This document shows positions 35,331 through 43,662 of a stretch of 64,000 nt of DNA, in pieces. The position numbers and the translations under genes were made by a program. The notes under the pieces were generated by a model. The model was not told the origin of the DNA, did no database searches, and saw nothing but the letters and a program-made list of their open reading frames with translations. The stretch's first letter is position 1, and each line of letters opens with the position of its first letter. Origin of the DNA: an uncultured Atopobium sp. (lineage in GTDB: Bacteria > Actinomycetota > Coriobacteriia > Coriobacteriales > Atopobiaceae); contig CALIAZ010000002.1 of NCBI GenBank assembly GCA_938045565.1, positions 248,001 to 312,000 of the forward strand. The letters run 5' to 3'.

Positions 35331-36044
35331 TTATCCATCTATTCCAATACCAGCAAGCGTCAAATCAAGAAGCTTCTGTGCAAGCTCATCAGACCCCTCA
35401 ACACCATGGCGCTCTCCCATCAAACCAATAGCCGAGAGAACCAAAGCTCCTGTAATAGAACAGGCAGCAAGTCTTGAATCAACGCTTTGGCGAATAAATC
35501 CCTGCAATTTTCCCATCTCTAGCTGGTTAGCAAGGAGAACAACCACGCGGGAAAGTGGTCCCTCAATGTTGGTAATAAGCGCCTGCTCAGAGCTTGCAAG
35601 CTTATTAATCAAAGCCAAAACAAGTGGCGAGTCAGGAAGAATATGTGAGGCCAGCTGAGCAATGATTGCATGAAGGGTCTCTTTTGAAGCAGGCTTATTG
35701 CCAATAGTGCGTGCAATATCTTTTGCTAACTCATCAACACTCTCATCAAAGATTGCCTGCAAAAGAGCTTCTCTATCAGAAAAGTAGTAATACAGCGCTC
35801 CTTTTGAAAGACGAGCTCTATCAGAAATCTCACTCATTTTGAAATTGGTATTTCCACGAGCAAGCATGAGCTTAGTTGTCTCATGCATAATACGCTTACG
35901 TGTAGCTACACTTTTCTTAGTACGAGCCTCGGCACGAATATGAGAAATGGAAGGCGCTGGAGCTTCAGGTTCTTCTGCAGGCTGCTGTTCATAAGCATTA
36001 TGGTGTATGACTTCTAACGTAATATAATCGCACTTCTCGCCCAT
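35331..36044 (-). CDS. TetR/AcrR-family transcriptional regulator
   Basis: DNA-binding repressor-type protein of unknown ligand. A roughly 45-residue N-terminal extension precedes the helix-turn-helix domain (ATRKRIMHETTKLMLARGNTNFKMSEISDRARLSKGALYYYFSDREALLQAIFDE), which matches the TetR N-terminal pattern. The rest is a ligand-binding helical domain. The ATG at 36042-36044 follows GGGGGAG; another ATG lies 12 nt upstream without a ribosome site. A 17-bp palindrome upstream is a candidate self-operator. No transporter is adjacent, so its target is unclear; metK, the next gene downstream, follows a terminator. Confidence 0.88.
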   Translation of the reverse strand: MGEKCDYITLEVIHHNAYEQQPAEEPEAPAPSISHIRAEARTKKSVATRKRIMHETTKLMLARGNTNFKMSEISDRARLSKGALYYYFSDREALLQAIFDESVDELAKDIARTIGNKPASKETLHAIIAQLASHILPDSPLVLALINKLASSEQALITNIEGPLSRVVVLLANQLEMGKLQGFIRQSVDSRLAACSITGALVLSAIGLMGERHGVEGSDELAQKLLDLTLAGIGIDG

Positions 36045-36067
36045 GAACTCCCCCATAAGACACTATC

Positions 36068-36084
36068 CGTCATATAAAATGACG
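36068..36084. promoter_or_regulatory. Candidate operator for the TetR regulator
   Basis: CGTCAT and ATGACG arms separated by ATAAA, 24 bp before the regulator's start. TetR proteins commonly bind such palindromes at their own promoters. Confidence 0.4.
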
Positions 36085-36186
36085 CCTCTCTGATAATTTT
36101 TTATGCTTACTATACCGTTTTATCGAATCTAGAAAAATATAAAGGCCTGACTTTTCATTGTTTTAATCTGGCACTCTTTATTATTT

Positions 36187-37611
36187 TTACCAATTACCCC
36201 TAGAAAGAATGGCGAGAAGATCTTCTTGCCTATTCTCCACTTGACCTGCTAAATAAAGCTCAAAGAGCTTACGTTGACACACACCAACAGCAGGTCCTGG
36301 CTGAAGTGAAAGCACTTCCATAATTTCTGCACCCGAAACGCACAACTCTTGTGGGTGCTGAGCAATTCCCCGTTTTGCCTCATGCAAGAGAAGGGTTCTC
36401 ATAGCCTCAAGTGTCACTGCATAGCTACGATACGGATTTGCCTTTGCCAAAGCATCTGCCTGCTTTAACGTCAAAAGATCATACGAAAGGGCAATGCCGT
36501 CCGATTTGCTTGCCTCAGCTAGCAAGGCAGCCATATGCCTAAGTGATGAGGTTGTAACGTCCACGTCATAGTCATGCAATGCCACAAGAGCGCAAACCTC
36601 ATTACTCAAATGCTGCGATAAAGCTAAGCGTTTAAGTAAGCTCTTCGCCACAGCCGCGCCTTTTTCTGGGTGACCATAAAAATGACCCCTACCATCTGCG
36701 TCAACGCTAAACATTTCTGGCTTTGCAATATCATGCAGGAGCGCCGCCCACCTAAGCGCAGGTGTTGCAGTACCTGCAGTAAAGGCTTCTGTTGCAGAAC
36801 ATACCCGAGCAGTATGTTCCAGCACGTCATAAGCATGATACGGACTTTTTTGATCAAAGTTTTGAAGTGGTAAGAGCTCCGGAATTGCTACCGCTAAAAC
36901 AGGAAATCCCAGCTTGATAGCATGAACAATATGGCCAGCCTCAACAATTTGAGCCACTTCAGAGCCAATGCGCTCAGATGCAACCTGAGAGAGTAGCGGC
37001 GCACACTCAATAAGCGCCTGATGCGTCTTCTCTTCAATAGAAAATGAGAGTCTGCATGCAAACCGCAAGGCACGCAGCATACGCAATGCGTCTTCAGTAA
37101 AGCGCACTTTTGGCTCCCCAACAGCACGAATCACGTGTGCAGATAAATCTTCTAGACCACCATAAAGATCAAGCAATCCTCTTTTTGGGTAATATGCCAT
37201 AGCGTTAATGGTGAAGTCTCTACGAGCAAGATCTTCCTCTATACGAGAGACAAACTGCACAGAATCAGGGCGACGACCGTCCAGATATTCTCCATCACAG
37301 CGATACGTTGTGACCTCAATGGGATGCTTCTCAACAACAGCAGTAACAGTTCCGTACGCAATGCCTGTCTCATGCACAGGAATGCCTGCAGCTACAAAAG
37401 CTGCTTTACTCTGATGCCACGTTGCAGATGTTGTGATGTCTATATCATGAGCAAATGAACCACGCAGAGCATCTCGTACCCAACCGCCCACAATCCACGC
37501 CTCGTACCCAGCATCTTCAAGAATTTCTAATGCTCGCAAGACATACGTGGGAACTTGTAAATGCGCATGGCGAGAAAGGTATGGTAGAGAGCTGTTTTTC
37601 TCTATGCTCAT
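36187..37611 (-). CDS. cca: CCA-adding tRNA nucleotidyltransferase (poly(A) polymerase family, HD domain)
   Basis: Adds or repairs the 3' CCA of tRNAs. Class II nucleotidyltransferase motifs: GGWVRDALRGSFAHDIDITTSA (G-G-x-V-R-D, D-x-D), then EEDLARRDFTINAMAY and the RNA-binding-domain-linked GEPKVRFTEDALRMLRALRFACRL. A C-terminal HD domain (ALLHDIAKP, HDYDVD) follows. The 474-residue protein starts at ATG 37609-37611, 6 nt after AAGGA; the longer frame has no ribosome site. The four tRNAs in this window encode CCA, so repair is the likely main role. It diverges from the radical SAM gene across a region with two LexA-like boxes. Confidence 0.9.
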   Translation of the reverse strand: MSIEKNSSLPYLSRHAHLQVPTYVLRALEILEDAGYEAWIVGGWVRDALRGSFAHDIDITTSATWHQSKAAFVAAGIPVHETGIAYGTVTAVVEKHPIEVTTYRCDGEYLDGRRPDSVQFVSRIEEDLARRDFTINAMAYYPKRGLLDLYGGLEDLSAHVIRAVGEPKVRFTEDALRMLRALRFACRLSFSIEEKTHQALIECAPLLSQVASERIGSEVAQIVEAGHIVHAIKLGFPVLAVAIPELLPLQNFDQKSPYHAYDVLEHTARVCSATEAFTAGTATPALRWAALLHDIAKPEMFSVDADGRGHFYGHPEKGAAVAKSLLKRLALSQHLSNEVCALVALHDYDVDVTTSSLRHMAALLAEASKSDGIALSYDLLTLKQADALAKANPYRSYAVTLEAMRTLLLHEAKRGIAQHPQELCVSGAEIMEVLSLQPGPAVGVCQRKLFELYLAGQVENRQEDLLAILSRGNW

Positions 37612-37693
37612 AGCCATTCCTTCCGCTGTTACTGATGGGAAAAGTATACATCCTTCACACGTCATTCATATCCTTCCTGCAGTTTTAAAATGA

Positions 37694-37707
37694 CAAACAT
37701 TTGTTCT
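37694..37707. promoter_or_regulatory. LexA/SOS-like box (upstream copy)
   Basis: CAAACATTTGTTCT resembles the Gram-positive/actinobacterial SOS consensus CGAAC-N4-GTTCG, with A for G at position 2. It lies between cca and the radical SAM gene. Confidence 0.55.
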
Positions 37708-37751
37708 AGATTTTTCTTTACTTCTTCCCCATTCGTGATAGTCTAAGTATA

Positions 37752-37765
37752 CGAACATATGTTCT
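37752..37765. promoter_or_regulatory. LexA/SOS-like box (proximal copy)
   Basis: CGAACATATGTTCT matches CGAAC-N4-GTTC exactly. It lies 25 bp before the radical SAM start, where a repressor would block transcription. Confidence 0.7.
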
Positions 37766-37789
37766 GTTTTCAAATAGAAAGTTGCTGCC

Positions 37790-39199
37790 ATGCATACTCT
37801 TGATAAACTCACCATACTTGCAGATGCAGCCAAATTTGGTGCAGCGTGTACCTCCTCTGGTGTAGACAGAGATCCGCAAGCAGGAAAAGTGGGCATGGCT
37901 TCAGCAGCAGGTTGCTGCCACTCATTTACTCCTGATGGACGCTGCATTACGCTGTTAAAAGTTTTGCTTTCTAATGCTTGTTGTTATGACTGTGCTTACT
38001 GTGTCAATAGGTCCTCTGCACAAACCAAGCGAGCCACCTTTACACCACAGGAACTAGCAGAACTTACCGTAGATTTCTATAAAAGAAATTACATAGAGGG
38101 GCTCTTTCTTTCCTCAGGTGTTATAGGGTCGCCAAACCACACCACAGAGCTCATGATTGAATGTCTTTCCTACCTTAGGAATGAATTGCTGTTCAACGGC
38201 TATGTTCATGCAAAGATAATTCCCGGAACAGATCCAGATCTTATTGACGCTATTGGCCGTTTAGCGGATAGACTCTCCGTCAACCTGGAGTTACCTAGTT
38301 CAACCTCGCTTACTAAAATTTGCCCTCACAAAAATGCAGAAACGGTTATTAAACCCATGTCTTTCATTCACCGCCTACGCGTCTCTGAAGAAAGGCAATT
38401 GCTCGAAGCTAAAAATGCATCAAAAGGCATTGTGAAGGCTGCTGGCAAATCTAAGGGCATTGTTATTCCTTCTCAGAAACAAATCATAAAAGAAGGTTTA
38501 GCTCTACGTTCCAATTGCTTGAAGAATACCTTTATGCGCTCATCAAGGGTGTCTTCCAGTAAGAGATCCTTCTCGCCTGCCGGACAGTCAACGCAAATTA
38601 TCATTGGAGCTTCTCCAAAATCAGATAATCAAATATTGCACTTATCACAAGCGCTTTACCAGCAATTTGAGTTAAAACGAGTGTTCTTCTCTGCCTATAT
38701 TCCTGTTATAGAAGACAATCGTCTTCCAGAGTTAGACACCCTTGTCCCTCTACGCAGAGAACATCGTCTTTATCAGGCTGATTGGCTTATGCTCTACTAT
38801 GTGTTTTCTCCCGATAAACTGGTGTCTCCAGAAGCTCCTTGGCTTGATTTAGAGGTTGACCCAAAGCTTGCGTGGGTGCTAACGCGCCTTAATCAATTTC
38901 CTGTAGAGATTATGGATGCACCGCTAGAGATACTTTTACGAGTGCCCGGTATTGGTCCTACCGGTGCACGAAGAATTATTGCTGCAAGAAAACAGTCTCG
39001 CCTCACTTTTGATGACCTCAAACGGCTTGGAATACGGCTTAAAAGAGTTCATCACTTTCTCACCTGCTGTGGCGTAAGAGATGCCTCAGCTCCACTTGAC
39101 CAAGAACTGATTAAACAGAGGGTAATTGCTGATGCCAAAGCAAGTTCGTACAACAAAACAAGACGTCGTATTGAGTCCTCTCAACTCAGGCTCTTCTGA
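37790..39199 (+). CDS. Putative DNA modification/repair radical SAM protein
   Basis: Matches by eye the TIGR03916/COG4277 family, thought to act in DNA repair with a DUF4130 partner. The radical SAM motif CCYDCAYC is near residue 65. An N-terminal DAAKFGAACTSSG and GCCHSFTPDGRC come before it, and a C-terminal helix-hairpin-helix LLRVPGIGPTGARRII suggests DNA binding. Around residues 200-265 there is a Ser/Lys-rich segment (NASKGIVKAAGKSKGIV, RSSRVSSSKRSF) that looks like an insertion. The gene is AT-richer than its neighbours. The next gene is the DUF4130 partner, overlapping its 3' end. Two LexA-like boxes upstream support damage induction. Confidence 0.87.
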   Translation: MHTLDKLTILADAAKFGAACTSSGVDRDPQAGKVGMASAAGCCHSFTPDGRCITLLKVLLSNACCYDCAYCVNRSSAQTKRATFTPQELAELTVDFYKRNYIEGLFLSSGVIGSPNHTTELMIECLSYLRNELLFNGYVHAKIIPGTDPDLIDAIGRLADRLSVNLELPSSTSLTKICPHKNAETVIKPMSFIHRLRVSEERQLLEAKNASKGIVKAAGKSKGIVIPSQKQIIKEGLALRSNCLKNTFMRSSRVSSSKRSFSPAGQSTQIIIGASPKSDNQILHLSQALYQQFELKRVFFSAYIPVIEDNRLPELDTLVPLRREHRLYQADWLMLYYVFSPDKLVSPEAPWLDLEVDPKLAWVLTRLNQFPVEIMDAPLEILLRVPGIGPTGARRIIAARKQSRLTFDDLKRLGIRLKRVHHFLTCCGVRDASAPLDQELIKQRVIADAKASSYNKTRRRIESSQLRLF

Positions 39200-39245
39200 T
39201 CAGAGTGTAGAGCTTGTCTCGCTTGTTGAGAGGCTTACAAGACCT

Positions 39246-39290
39246 CCAAGCCTAGAAGGTTGTTATCTCCTGCAATCCGAGCTTAGAAGG
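39246..39290. repeat. 31-bp-offset near-duplication at the DUF4130 gene start
   Basis: CCAAGCCTAGAAGG (39246-39259) recurs as CCGAGCTTAGAAGG (39277-39290). The offset of 31 is not a multiple of three, and both copies read P-S-L-E-G, but in different frames. Confidence 0.65.
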
Positions 39291-40182
39291 CGTTGTAGGG
39301 GCTGTAGGACTTACCTATCTCTCGCATACTAACCCAGCACACGTACGTCTTGTTAGAGAAAGTTTTTGTCAGCCTAGCCTTGGGGAGCATATTCTCTGTG
39401 GGCCAGACCCTTCTGATGACTCAGTAGTAGCCTTAGCCAGACAAGTCCTTACTGGATTAGAAAAGAAGGTAGGCTCAAAAGAGATAACGCGACATATTGT
39501 TCTTGCATGTGCTTCAGATGTATACACCATGCCAGAGATTGTACATAGGTATATCCGTCTTGCATTTTCGTACGGTGTAGGAGCACTTGAAGATATTGCT
39601 GACCCAACTGTAGCTGAGTTTAATGCTCTTGCTAGACAGGTAGAATCTGAGCGAGAGCATACACGACAATTTGTGCGGTTTTCTCGCATGTCAGACGGCT
39701 CTTTTATGTCGGTGTTTCAACCAAATACCAATGTAGTTCCACTGACCTGTAATTACTTTGTCAAACGGATGAGCGCAGAGCGGTTTTTTATTGTTGACCC
39801 AGCTCACCGTATAGTCAGTTTTTATGCGCCAGAAATAAAGACCTTTGGAACCATTCAGCTCGACGACACCTCTTTGGAAGAGCTGCTTTCTAGAACAGAC
39901 CTTGCAACTGATGAGAAATACGTGCAAGCCATGTGGAGACGCTTCTACGAAGGAGTTGGCCTAGAAGGTCGTGGACCAGCAGAAAGAGGATATGACCTAC
40001 GTGCTCATTGGATGCCAAAGCGCATATGGCAAGGGTTGCCCGAGCTCACTGCAAGCACAAATGCAGAAGCAGCACGCAGTCAAGGTGTACCCGCTCGCTA
40101 TCAGGGACGAGAAAACAGAAAGGATGTGCATAACATTGGGCAGAAACAGACGGCCCATAAAAAGCTAACCTCGGGACTATAA
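39256..40182 (+). CDS. DUF4130 (TIGR03915-like) DNA-repair partner, 5' end frame-disrupted
   Basis: The conserved protein reads in one open frame from 39256: VVISCNPSLEGVVGAVGLTYLS, then QFVRFSRMSDGSFMSVFQPNTNVVPLTCNYFVKRMSAERFFIVD and the C-terminal MPKRIWQGLPEL. All match the family that pairs with the TIGR03916 radical SAM protein. That frame has a TAG at 39253-39255 and no ATG, GTG or TTG until the ATG at 39529, which would delete about 90 conserved residues. An ATG at 39132, overlapping the radical SAM gene, opens the adjacent frame, which ends at 39332. The gene therefore needs a frameshift, a rare start, or is damaged. The last 40 residues are a basic, low-complexity tail. Confidence 0.65.
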   Translation, partial: KVVISCNPSLEGVVGAVGLTYLSHTNPAHVRLVRESFCQPSLGEHILCGPDPSDDSVVALARQVLTGLEKKVGSKEITRHIVLACASDVYTMPEIVHRYIRLAFSYGVGALEDIADPTVAEFNALARQVESEREHTRQFVRFSRMSDGSFMSVFQPNTNVVPLTCNYFVKRMSAERFFIVDPAHRIVSFYAPEIKTFGTIQLDDTSLEELLSRTDLATDEKYVQAMWRRFYEGVGLEGRGPAERGYDLRAHWMPKRIWQGLPELTASTNAEAARSQGVPARYQGRENRKDVHNIGQKQTAHKKLTSGL

Positions 40183-40210
40183 GTCGGCTGCTCAAGGTAT
40201 TACTCAATAT

Positions 40211-40238
40211 AAAAAGCGCCCAGCAAAGCTGGACGCTT
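40211..40238 (-). terminator. Terminator of the yggT-divIVA end of the division cluster
   Basis: AAGCGCCCAGC and GCTGGACGCTT pair with one mismatch around AAA. On the minus strand the hairpin is followed by TTTTTATATTG, about 25 bp after the divIVA stop. It may also stop the convergent DUF4130 transcript, though the plus-side T-run is poor. Confidence 0.8.
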
Positions 40239-40264
40239 ATCAGTTCAAATGTATGACCTAAGAC

Positions 40265-40900
40265 TTAGTCAAGATCGTTGAAGTCACCAGCTGCAGGTGC
40301 AGGTGCAGAAATCTGAGTCTGCTGAGCTGCAGGCTGAGCAGCATTCTGGGAACCAGTTGGAGCATTGTTGGTAAGAACAGACTCTGGGAAGACAGAGTCT
40401 GCATCATCCAGGAAGTGCTGGAGAAGCTTGCGGTACTCAGCGCGGAAGTCCTCACGGGACTGCTTGAGGCGATCAATCTCATCAAGCTCAGTCTGCTTCT
40501 CTGCAAGAGCCTGACGGATAACCTCACGAGCCTTCTGGTCTGCCTCGTTGCGAATGCGCTCTGCGTTTGCGCGAGCGTCTGCAACAAGCTTATCTGCGCT
40601 CTGCTGAGCAACAATGAGGACCTGAGAAATCTGATGCTCAGATGCAGCAATAGCTGCAGCGCTTGTCTCCTCAACAGAAGGAACGTTTGCGTTCTCCTCA
40701 AGGTTTGCAACCTGAGCCTGTGCTGCAGCAAGCTGCTGCTCAGTGCTGGTCAGACGGCCCTTAAGGTCAGCGATCTTTTGAAGCATTGCATCAACCTCAG
40801 AAGAGAGCTGCTCAAGAAATGCGTCAACTTCCTCTGGATTGTAGCCGGTCTCAGCAGGAGAGAATGTCTGCTGCTCGATGTCTGCTGGTGTGATTGCCAT
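40265..40900 (-). CDS. divIVA: DivIVA-domain cell-division/polarity protein
   Basis: Coiled-coil scaffold that marks curved membrane at poles and septa (Wag31/DivIVA family). The N-terminal domain ITPADIEQQTFSPAETGYNPEEVDAFLEQL is the family signature, including the membrane-binding region and the GYNPEEVD element. Long coiled coils run over about 35-160, then an Ala/Gln/Pro-rich tail ends GDFNDLD. At 211 residues it is medium length. It is the last gene after ftsZ-pgeF-yggS-sepF-yggT, the usual Gram-positive order. Confidence 0.92.
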   Translation of the reverse strand: MAITPADIEQQTFSPAETGYNPEEVDAFLEQLSSEVDAMLQKIADLKGRLTSTEQQLAAAQAQVANLEENANVPSVEETSAAAIAASEHQISQVLIVAQQSADKLVADARANAERIRNEADQKAREVIRQALAEKQTELDEIDRLKQSREDFRAEYRKLLQHFLDDADSVFPESVLTNNAPTGSQNAAQPAAQQTQISAPAPAAGDFNDLD

Positions 40901-40979
40901 CTTTGTTCCCTTTCAGTCTGCGAGTAGACGTACCACACATCATAACTACTCAGTTTGTAATCAAAGACAAACTAGTTTT

Positions 40980-41258
40980 CTATATTAGTATAAAGCCCAG
41001 CGTCGAAATGGCAAAACGTCCCACAAGATTAAGCACAAAAAGCGCAACAATCGGTGAGAGGTCAACGCCAGAAATTGGAGGAATTACGTTCCTAAACACA
41101 CTGAGGTATGGCTCAACAATTTTGCCAATTGCCTCAAGAATGTTCTTAACCGAATCATTAGAAACGGTAATCCAAGAGGACAGGCACCATACCACAATGC
41201 AGAAGCTGTACATCCTCAGCAAAGTATAGAGCGCATTCAAAACATAATACGAAAACAC
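40980..41258 (-). CDS. YggT-family membrane protein
   Basis: Small integral membrane protein (92 residues, two membrane spans), homologous to YlmG/YggT, which clusters with division genes in Gram-positive bacteria and affects membrane or nucleoid organisation by unclear means. The pattern W-x-x-x-(N/D) with VKNILEAIGKIVEPYLSVFRNVIPPISGVDLSPIVALFVLNLVGR is diagnostic. The start is a GTG at 41256-41258 with GGAGGT 4 nt upstream. It lies between sepF and divIVA. Confidence 0.9.
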   Translation of the reverse strand: MFSYYVLNALYTLLRMYSFCIVVWCLSSWITVSNDSVKNILEAIGKIVEPYLSVFRNVIPPISGVDLSPIVALFVLNLVGRFAISTLGFILI

Positions 41259-41270
41259 AAAAACCTCCAG

Positions 41271-41954
41271 TTACCTGGTAATCTCGCCCTCATCAGCAAG
41301 CTTATCAAGATCAGCCTGCGTCAAAGAAACGCCATGAGGAAGTACAACAAAGACGCGGTCAGCAACTTCTTCAACAGCGCCGTCAAGTCCATAAGAAAGA
41401 CCAAAACTGAAGTCCAAAATTCTCTTGGCAACCTCAATGTTGGTGTTCTTAAAGATAAGGACAACTGGCTGACCAGTACGAACGCGGCGAACCACCGACT
41501 GAACATCGTCATAAGAAACAGGACGAAGAACGTATGGTGGCAGCTGTCCAGAATAGCTTGTACGGCTCACAGGACGAAGACCAATATCACCAGGAGTTGG
41601 CAAATTTGGACTCACGGTGTGCTCATAAGAAGGAGTGTATCCAGAAGGCTCCTGACGAGATGCATACGCAGAAGCGCGAGAGCGCATATCCTGCTGAGGA
41701 TTATAAGAAGCAGCTGGATTAGTGCTAATTGGCTTACCAGAGCGCGTGTAAACAGAAACGCTCTCTGCTTCTGGCCTGGATGGATTGCCCAGTAGTCTGT
41801 TGGAAGAACCTTGCTGTGCACGATCATCGTACGAACGAGGAGAAGCTCCGTCTACCTCGTCATAGCCCTCATCGCCATAATATTCATCGTCGTAGTACTC
41901 ATCGTCCTGACCACCACGAAGCTTTGCTCTTAGCGTATCAAGAATGCTCATCAT
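41271..41954 (-). CDS. sepF: Cell division protein SepF
   Basis: Membrane-associated FtsZ anchor that replaces FtsA in many Gram-positives. The N-terminal amphipathic segment (MSILDTLRAKLRG) is followed by a long Tyr/Asp/Ser-rich disordered linker to about residue 135. The C-terminal SepF domain contains RPVSYDDVQSVVRRVRTGQPVVLIFKNTNIEVAKRILDFSFGLSYGLDG. No ftsA is present in the cluster, which makes SepF the probable main Z-ring anchor. The linker is longer than in Bacillus SepF. Confidence 0.94.
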   Translation of the reverse strand: MMSILDTLRAKLRGGQDDEYYDDEYYGDEGYDEVDGASPRSYDDRAQQGSSNRLLGNPSRPEAESVSVYTRSGKPISTNPAASYNPQQDMRSRASAYASRQEPSGYTPSYEHTVSPNLPTPGDIGLRPVSRTSYSGQLPPYVLRPVSYDDVQSVVRRVRTGQPVVLIFKNTNIEVAKRILDFSFGLSYGLDGAVEEVADRVFVVLPHGVSLTQADLDKLADEGEITR

Positions 41955-42012
41955 TGTGCCTTTCTGTAACGCACGTAACTTCTTACTACTGTATCAAAAA
42001 CTTGCAACTATT

Positions 42013-42777
42013 TTAGTGCCCACTCAACGTATAGGCTGGGTCAAACAACACTCGACCCAGGCGAATAGTCGTAGAACCCTCTTCAATGGCATACGTAAAG
42101 TCATCACTCATGCCGCAAGAAAGAACATCTAACTTCAAACCAACTTGTTGGCTCAAGCGATCACGTAATTCTCGAAGTCCTGAAAATGTTCTCTTGGCGC
42201 GCTCTGGATCATCTTTTGGTGCCATAGTCATCAGACCCACAACAGAAATGTGAGGAAGCTCAACAATTTTTTGAATAGACTCAGACACCTCTTCTAGCGA
42301 GAAACCCGATTTTGAGGCTTCAGCGGAGACGTTTACCTCAAGTAGAACAGACTCCTCAGTACCCTTTACCTCAGCACGCTTTGAAACCGCCTCTGCAAGA
42401 TGCTCGGAAGAAATTGAATGAATGTAGCGAACCTTGCCAACTACCTGGTTAATCTTGTTCTTCTGAAGATTGCCAATCATGTCAAAAGTTATCTTAGACG
42501 CAAAAGAAGTTTCAGATAAACACGTCAGTTTATGTGTCATTTCTTGTGGGCGATTCTCGCCAAAAACCCTATAACCCGCCTTATGAGCTGCAAGGACAGC
42601 CTCAACAGGAACAGTTTTGGAGACAGCCACAATTTCAATCTCAGAGGCGCTTCTGCCGGACTTTTTTGCAGCATCCGCTACAAGCGACTCAATCTGAGCT
42701 CTACGAGTCTTTATAAACTCAAGATATTCATCTGAATCGTACGTCATAGCCATCATCTCTTGCGGTGAATACATCAA
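42013..42777 (-). CDS. yggS: YggS-family pyridoxal-phosphate homeostasis protein
   Basis: Single-domain alanine-racemase-like TIM barrel that binds PLP and buffers vitamin B6 and amino-acid pools. Motifs: VAVSKTVPVEAV (PLP Lys), FGENRPQEM, FDMIGNLQKNKI, VNVSAEASKSGF, GLMTMAP and the C-terminal SCGMSDDFTYAIEEGSTTIRLG. The start is uncertain: TTG (42777), ATG (42774) and several ATGs within 35 nt all lack a strong ribosome site. It sits between pgeF and sepF as in other Gram-positives. The KSGF codons carry a CGAGAAACCC word. Confidence 0.92.
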   Translation of the reverse strand: MMYSPQEMMAMTYDSDEYLEFIKTRRAQIESLVADAAKKSGRSASEIEIVAVSKTVPVEAVLAAHKAGYRVFGENRPQEMTHKLTCLSETSFASKITFDMIGNLQKNKINQVVGKVRYIHSISSEHLAEAVSKRAEVKGTEESVLLEVNVSAEASKSGFSLEEVSESIQKIVELPHISVVGLMTMAPKDDPERAKRTFSGLRELRDRLSQQVGLKLDVLSCGMSDDFTYAIEEGSTTIRLGRVLFDPAYTLSGH

Positions 42778-42850
42778 TATCTTTGTAATGTTTAACGACT
42801 TTTGTCATAGGCCTAAACGACTTCTCCGATAGCGCTAAACGTCTTCTACC

Positions 42851-43660
42851 CTACTTTACGGCCATGTAAGCAACAGCTGCATGTCTTCCGCACTTACCAT
42901 GCTCTGCACGGTACGAGAAGAACCGCTCTGTTGTAGAGGCTGTCGAGTCAGATACCTCTTCAATAGCAGACGCACTTACACCAGCATCTACCAGTGCAGC
43001 TCTGACAGCATATCCAAGATCTAAGTACCTCTCGCCAGATGCACAATCTACAACGCCGGAGCCAAATTCTTGCGAGAACATCTGAATAAGCTCTGGAGAA
43101 ACCTCGTAGTCAGAACTACCAATATGCGGACCAATATAGGCCTTGACTTCGGAAGGCTTGGCGCCAGTTGCCTGACAAAGCGCCTCTGTTGCGCGCTCAG
43201 AAATGCGAGCAATTGTGCCTTTCCAGCCAGAATGTGCCACCGCAAATCCACCTGGAGCTATAAGAATTACGGGCACACAATCGGCAAATGCCAACAATAC
43301 GGGCGTGTTTTTAACCGTACATACTATGCCGTCTGCACCAGCTTCTGCCTCAGCTTGAGCCTGTTCAAAAGCCTCTGGTGTATGGGAAGTCAGACAAACT
43401 ACCTTGCTTCCATGCACCTGATGAGGAATAAGGAGTCGCGAGAAGTGCTCGCCTGCTCCAAGAGCCTCTAGAACCAACCGTTTGTTCTGTTGGACATGCT
43501 GCAGATTGTCTCCACATCTACTGCCCAGATTGAGGGAAGCAAACTCCCCTTCTGAAAAACCACCGGTACGCTCGGTAAATGCGAGCGTGACCCCACATGG
43601 AACCTCAGGATCCATGAGCAGGGTCACGCCGTGTAAGCACTGTCTTTTCAGCGCACACAT
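42851..43660 (-). CDS. pgeF: Peptidoglycan editing factor PgeF (LACC1/YfiH family)
   Basis: Multicopper-oxidase-unrelated Zn/Cu protein which in E. coli keeps L-Ser out of the peptidoglycan stem peptide and whose relatives act as purine nucleosidases. Metal ligands are visible in PHQVHGSKVV, FADCVPVIL and AVAHSGWKGT; YIGPHIGSSDYEV is the C-terminal family block. The 269-residue length is normal. Its start is 3 bp from the ftsZ stop, so it is cotranscribed with ftsZ. The position beside wall genes fits the editing role. Confidence 0.92.
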   Translation of the reverse strand: MCALKRQCLHGVTLLMDPEVPCGVTLAFTERTGGFSEGEFASLNLGSRCGDNLQHVQQNKRLVLEALGAGEHFSRLLIPHQVHGSKVVCLTSHTPEAFEQAQAEAEAGADGIVCTVKNTPVLLAFADCVPVILIAPGGFAVAHSGWKGTIARISERATEALCQATGAKPSEVKAYIGPHIGSSDYEVSPELIQMFSQEFGSGVVDCASGERYLDLGYAVRAALVDAGVSASAIEEVSDSTASTTERFFSYRAEHGKCGRHAAVAYMAVK

Positions 43661-43662
43661 AC

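Noticed and set aside
39529..40182. Treating the ATG at 39529 as the true start of the DUF4130 gene
   Set aside because: It would drop about 90 conserved N-terminal residues that are clearly present in the same frame upstream.
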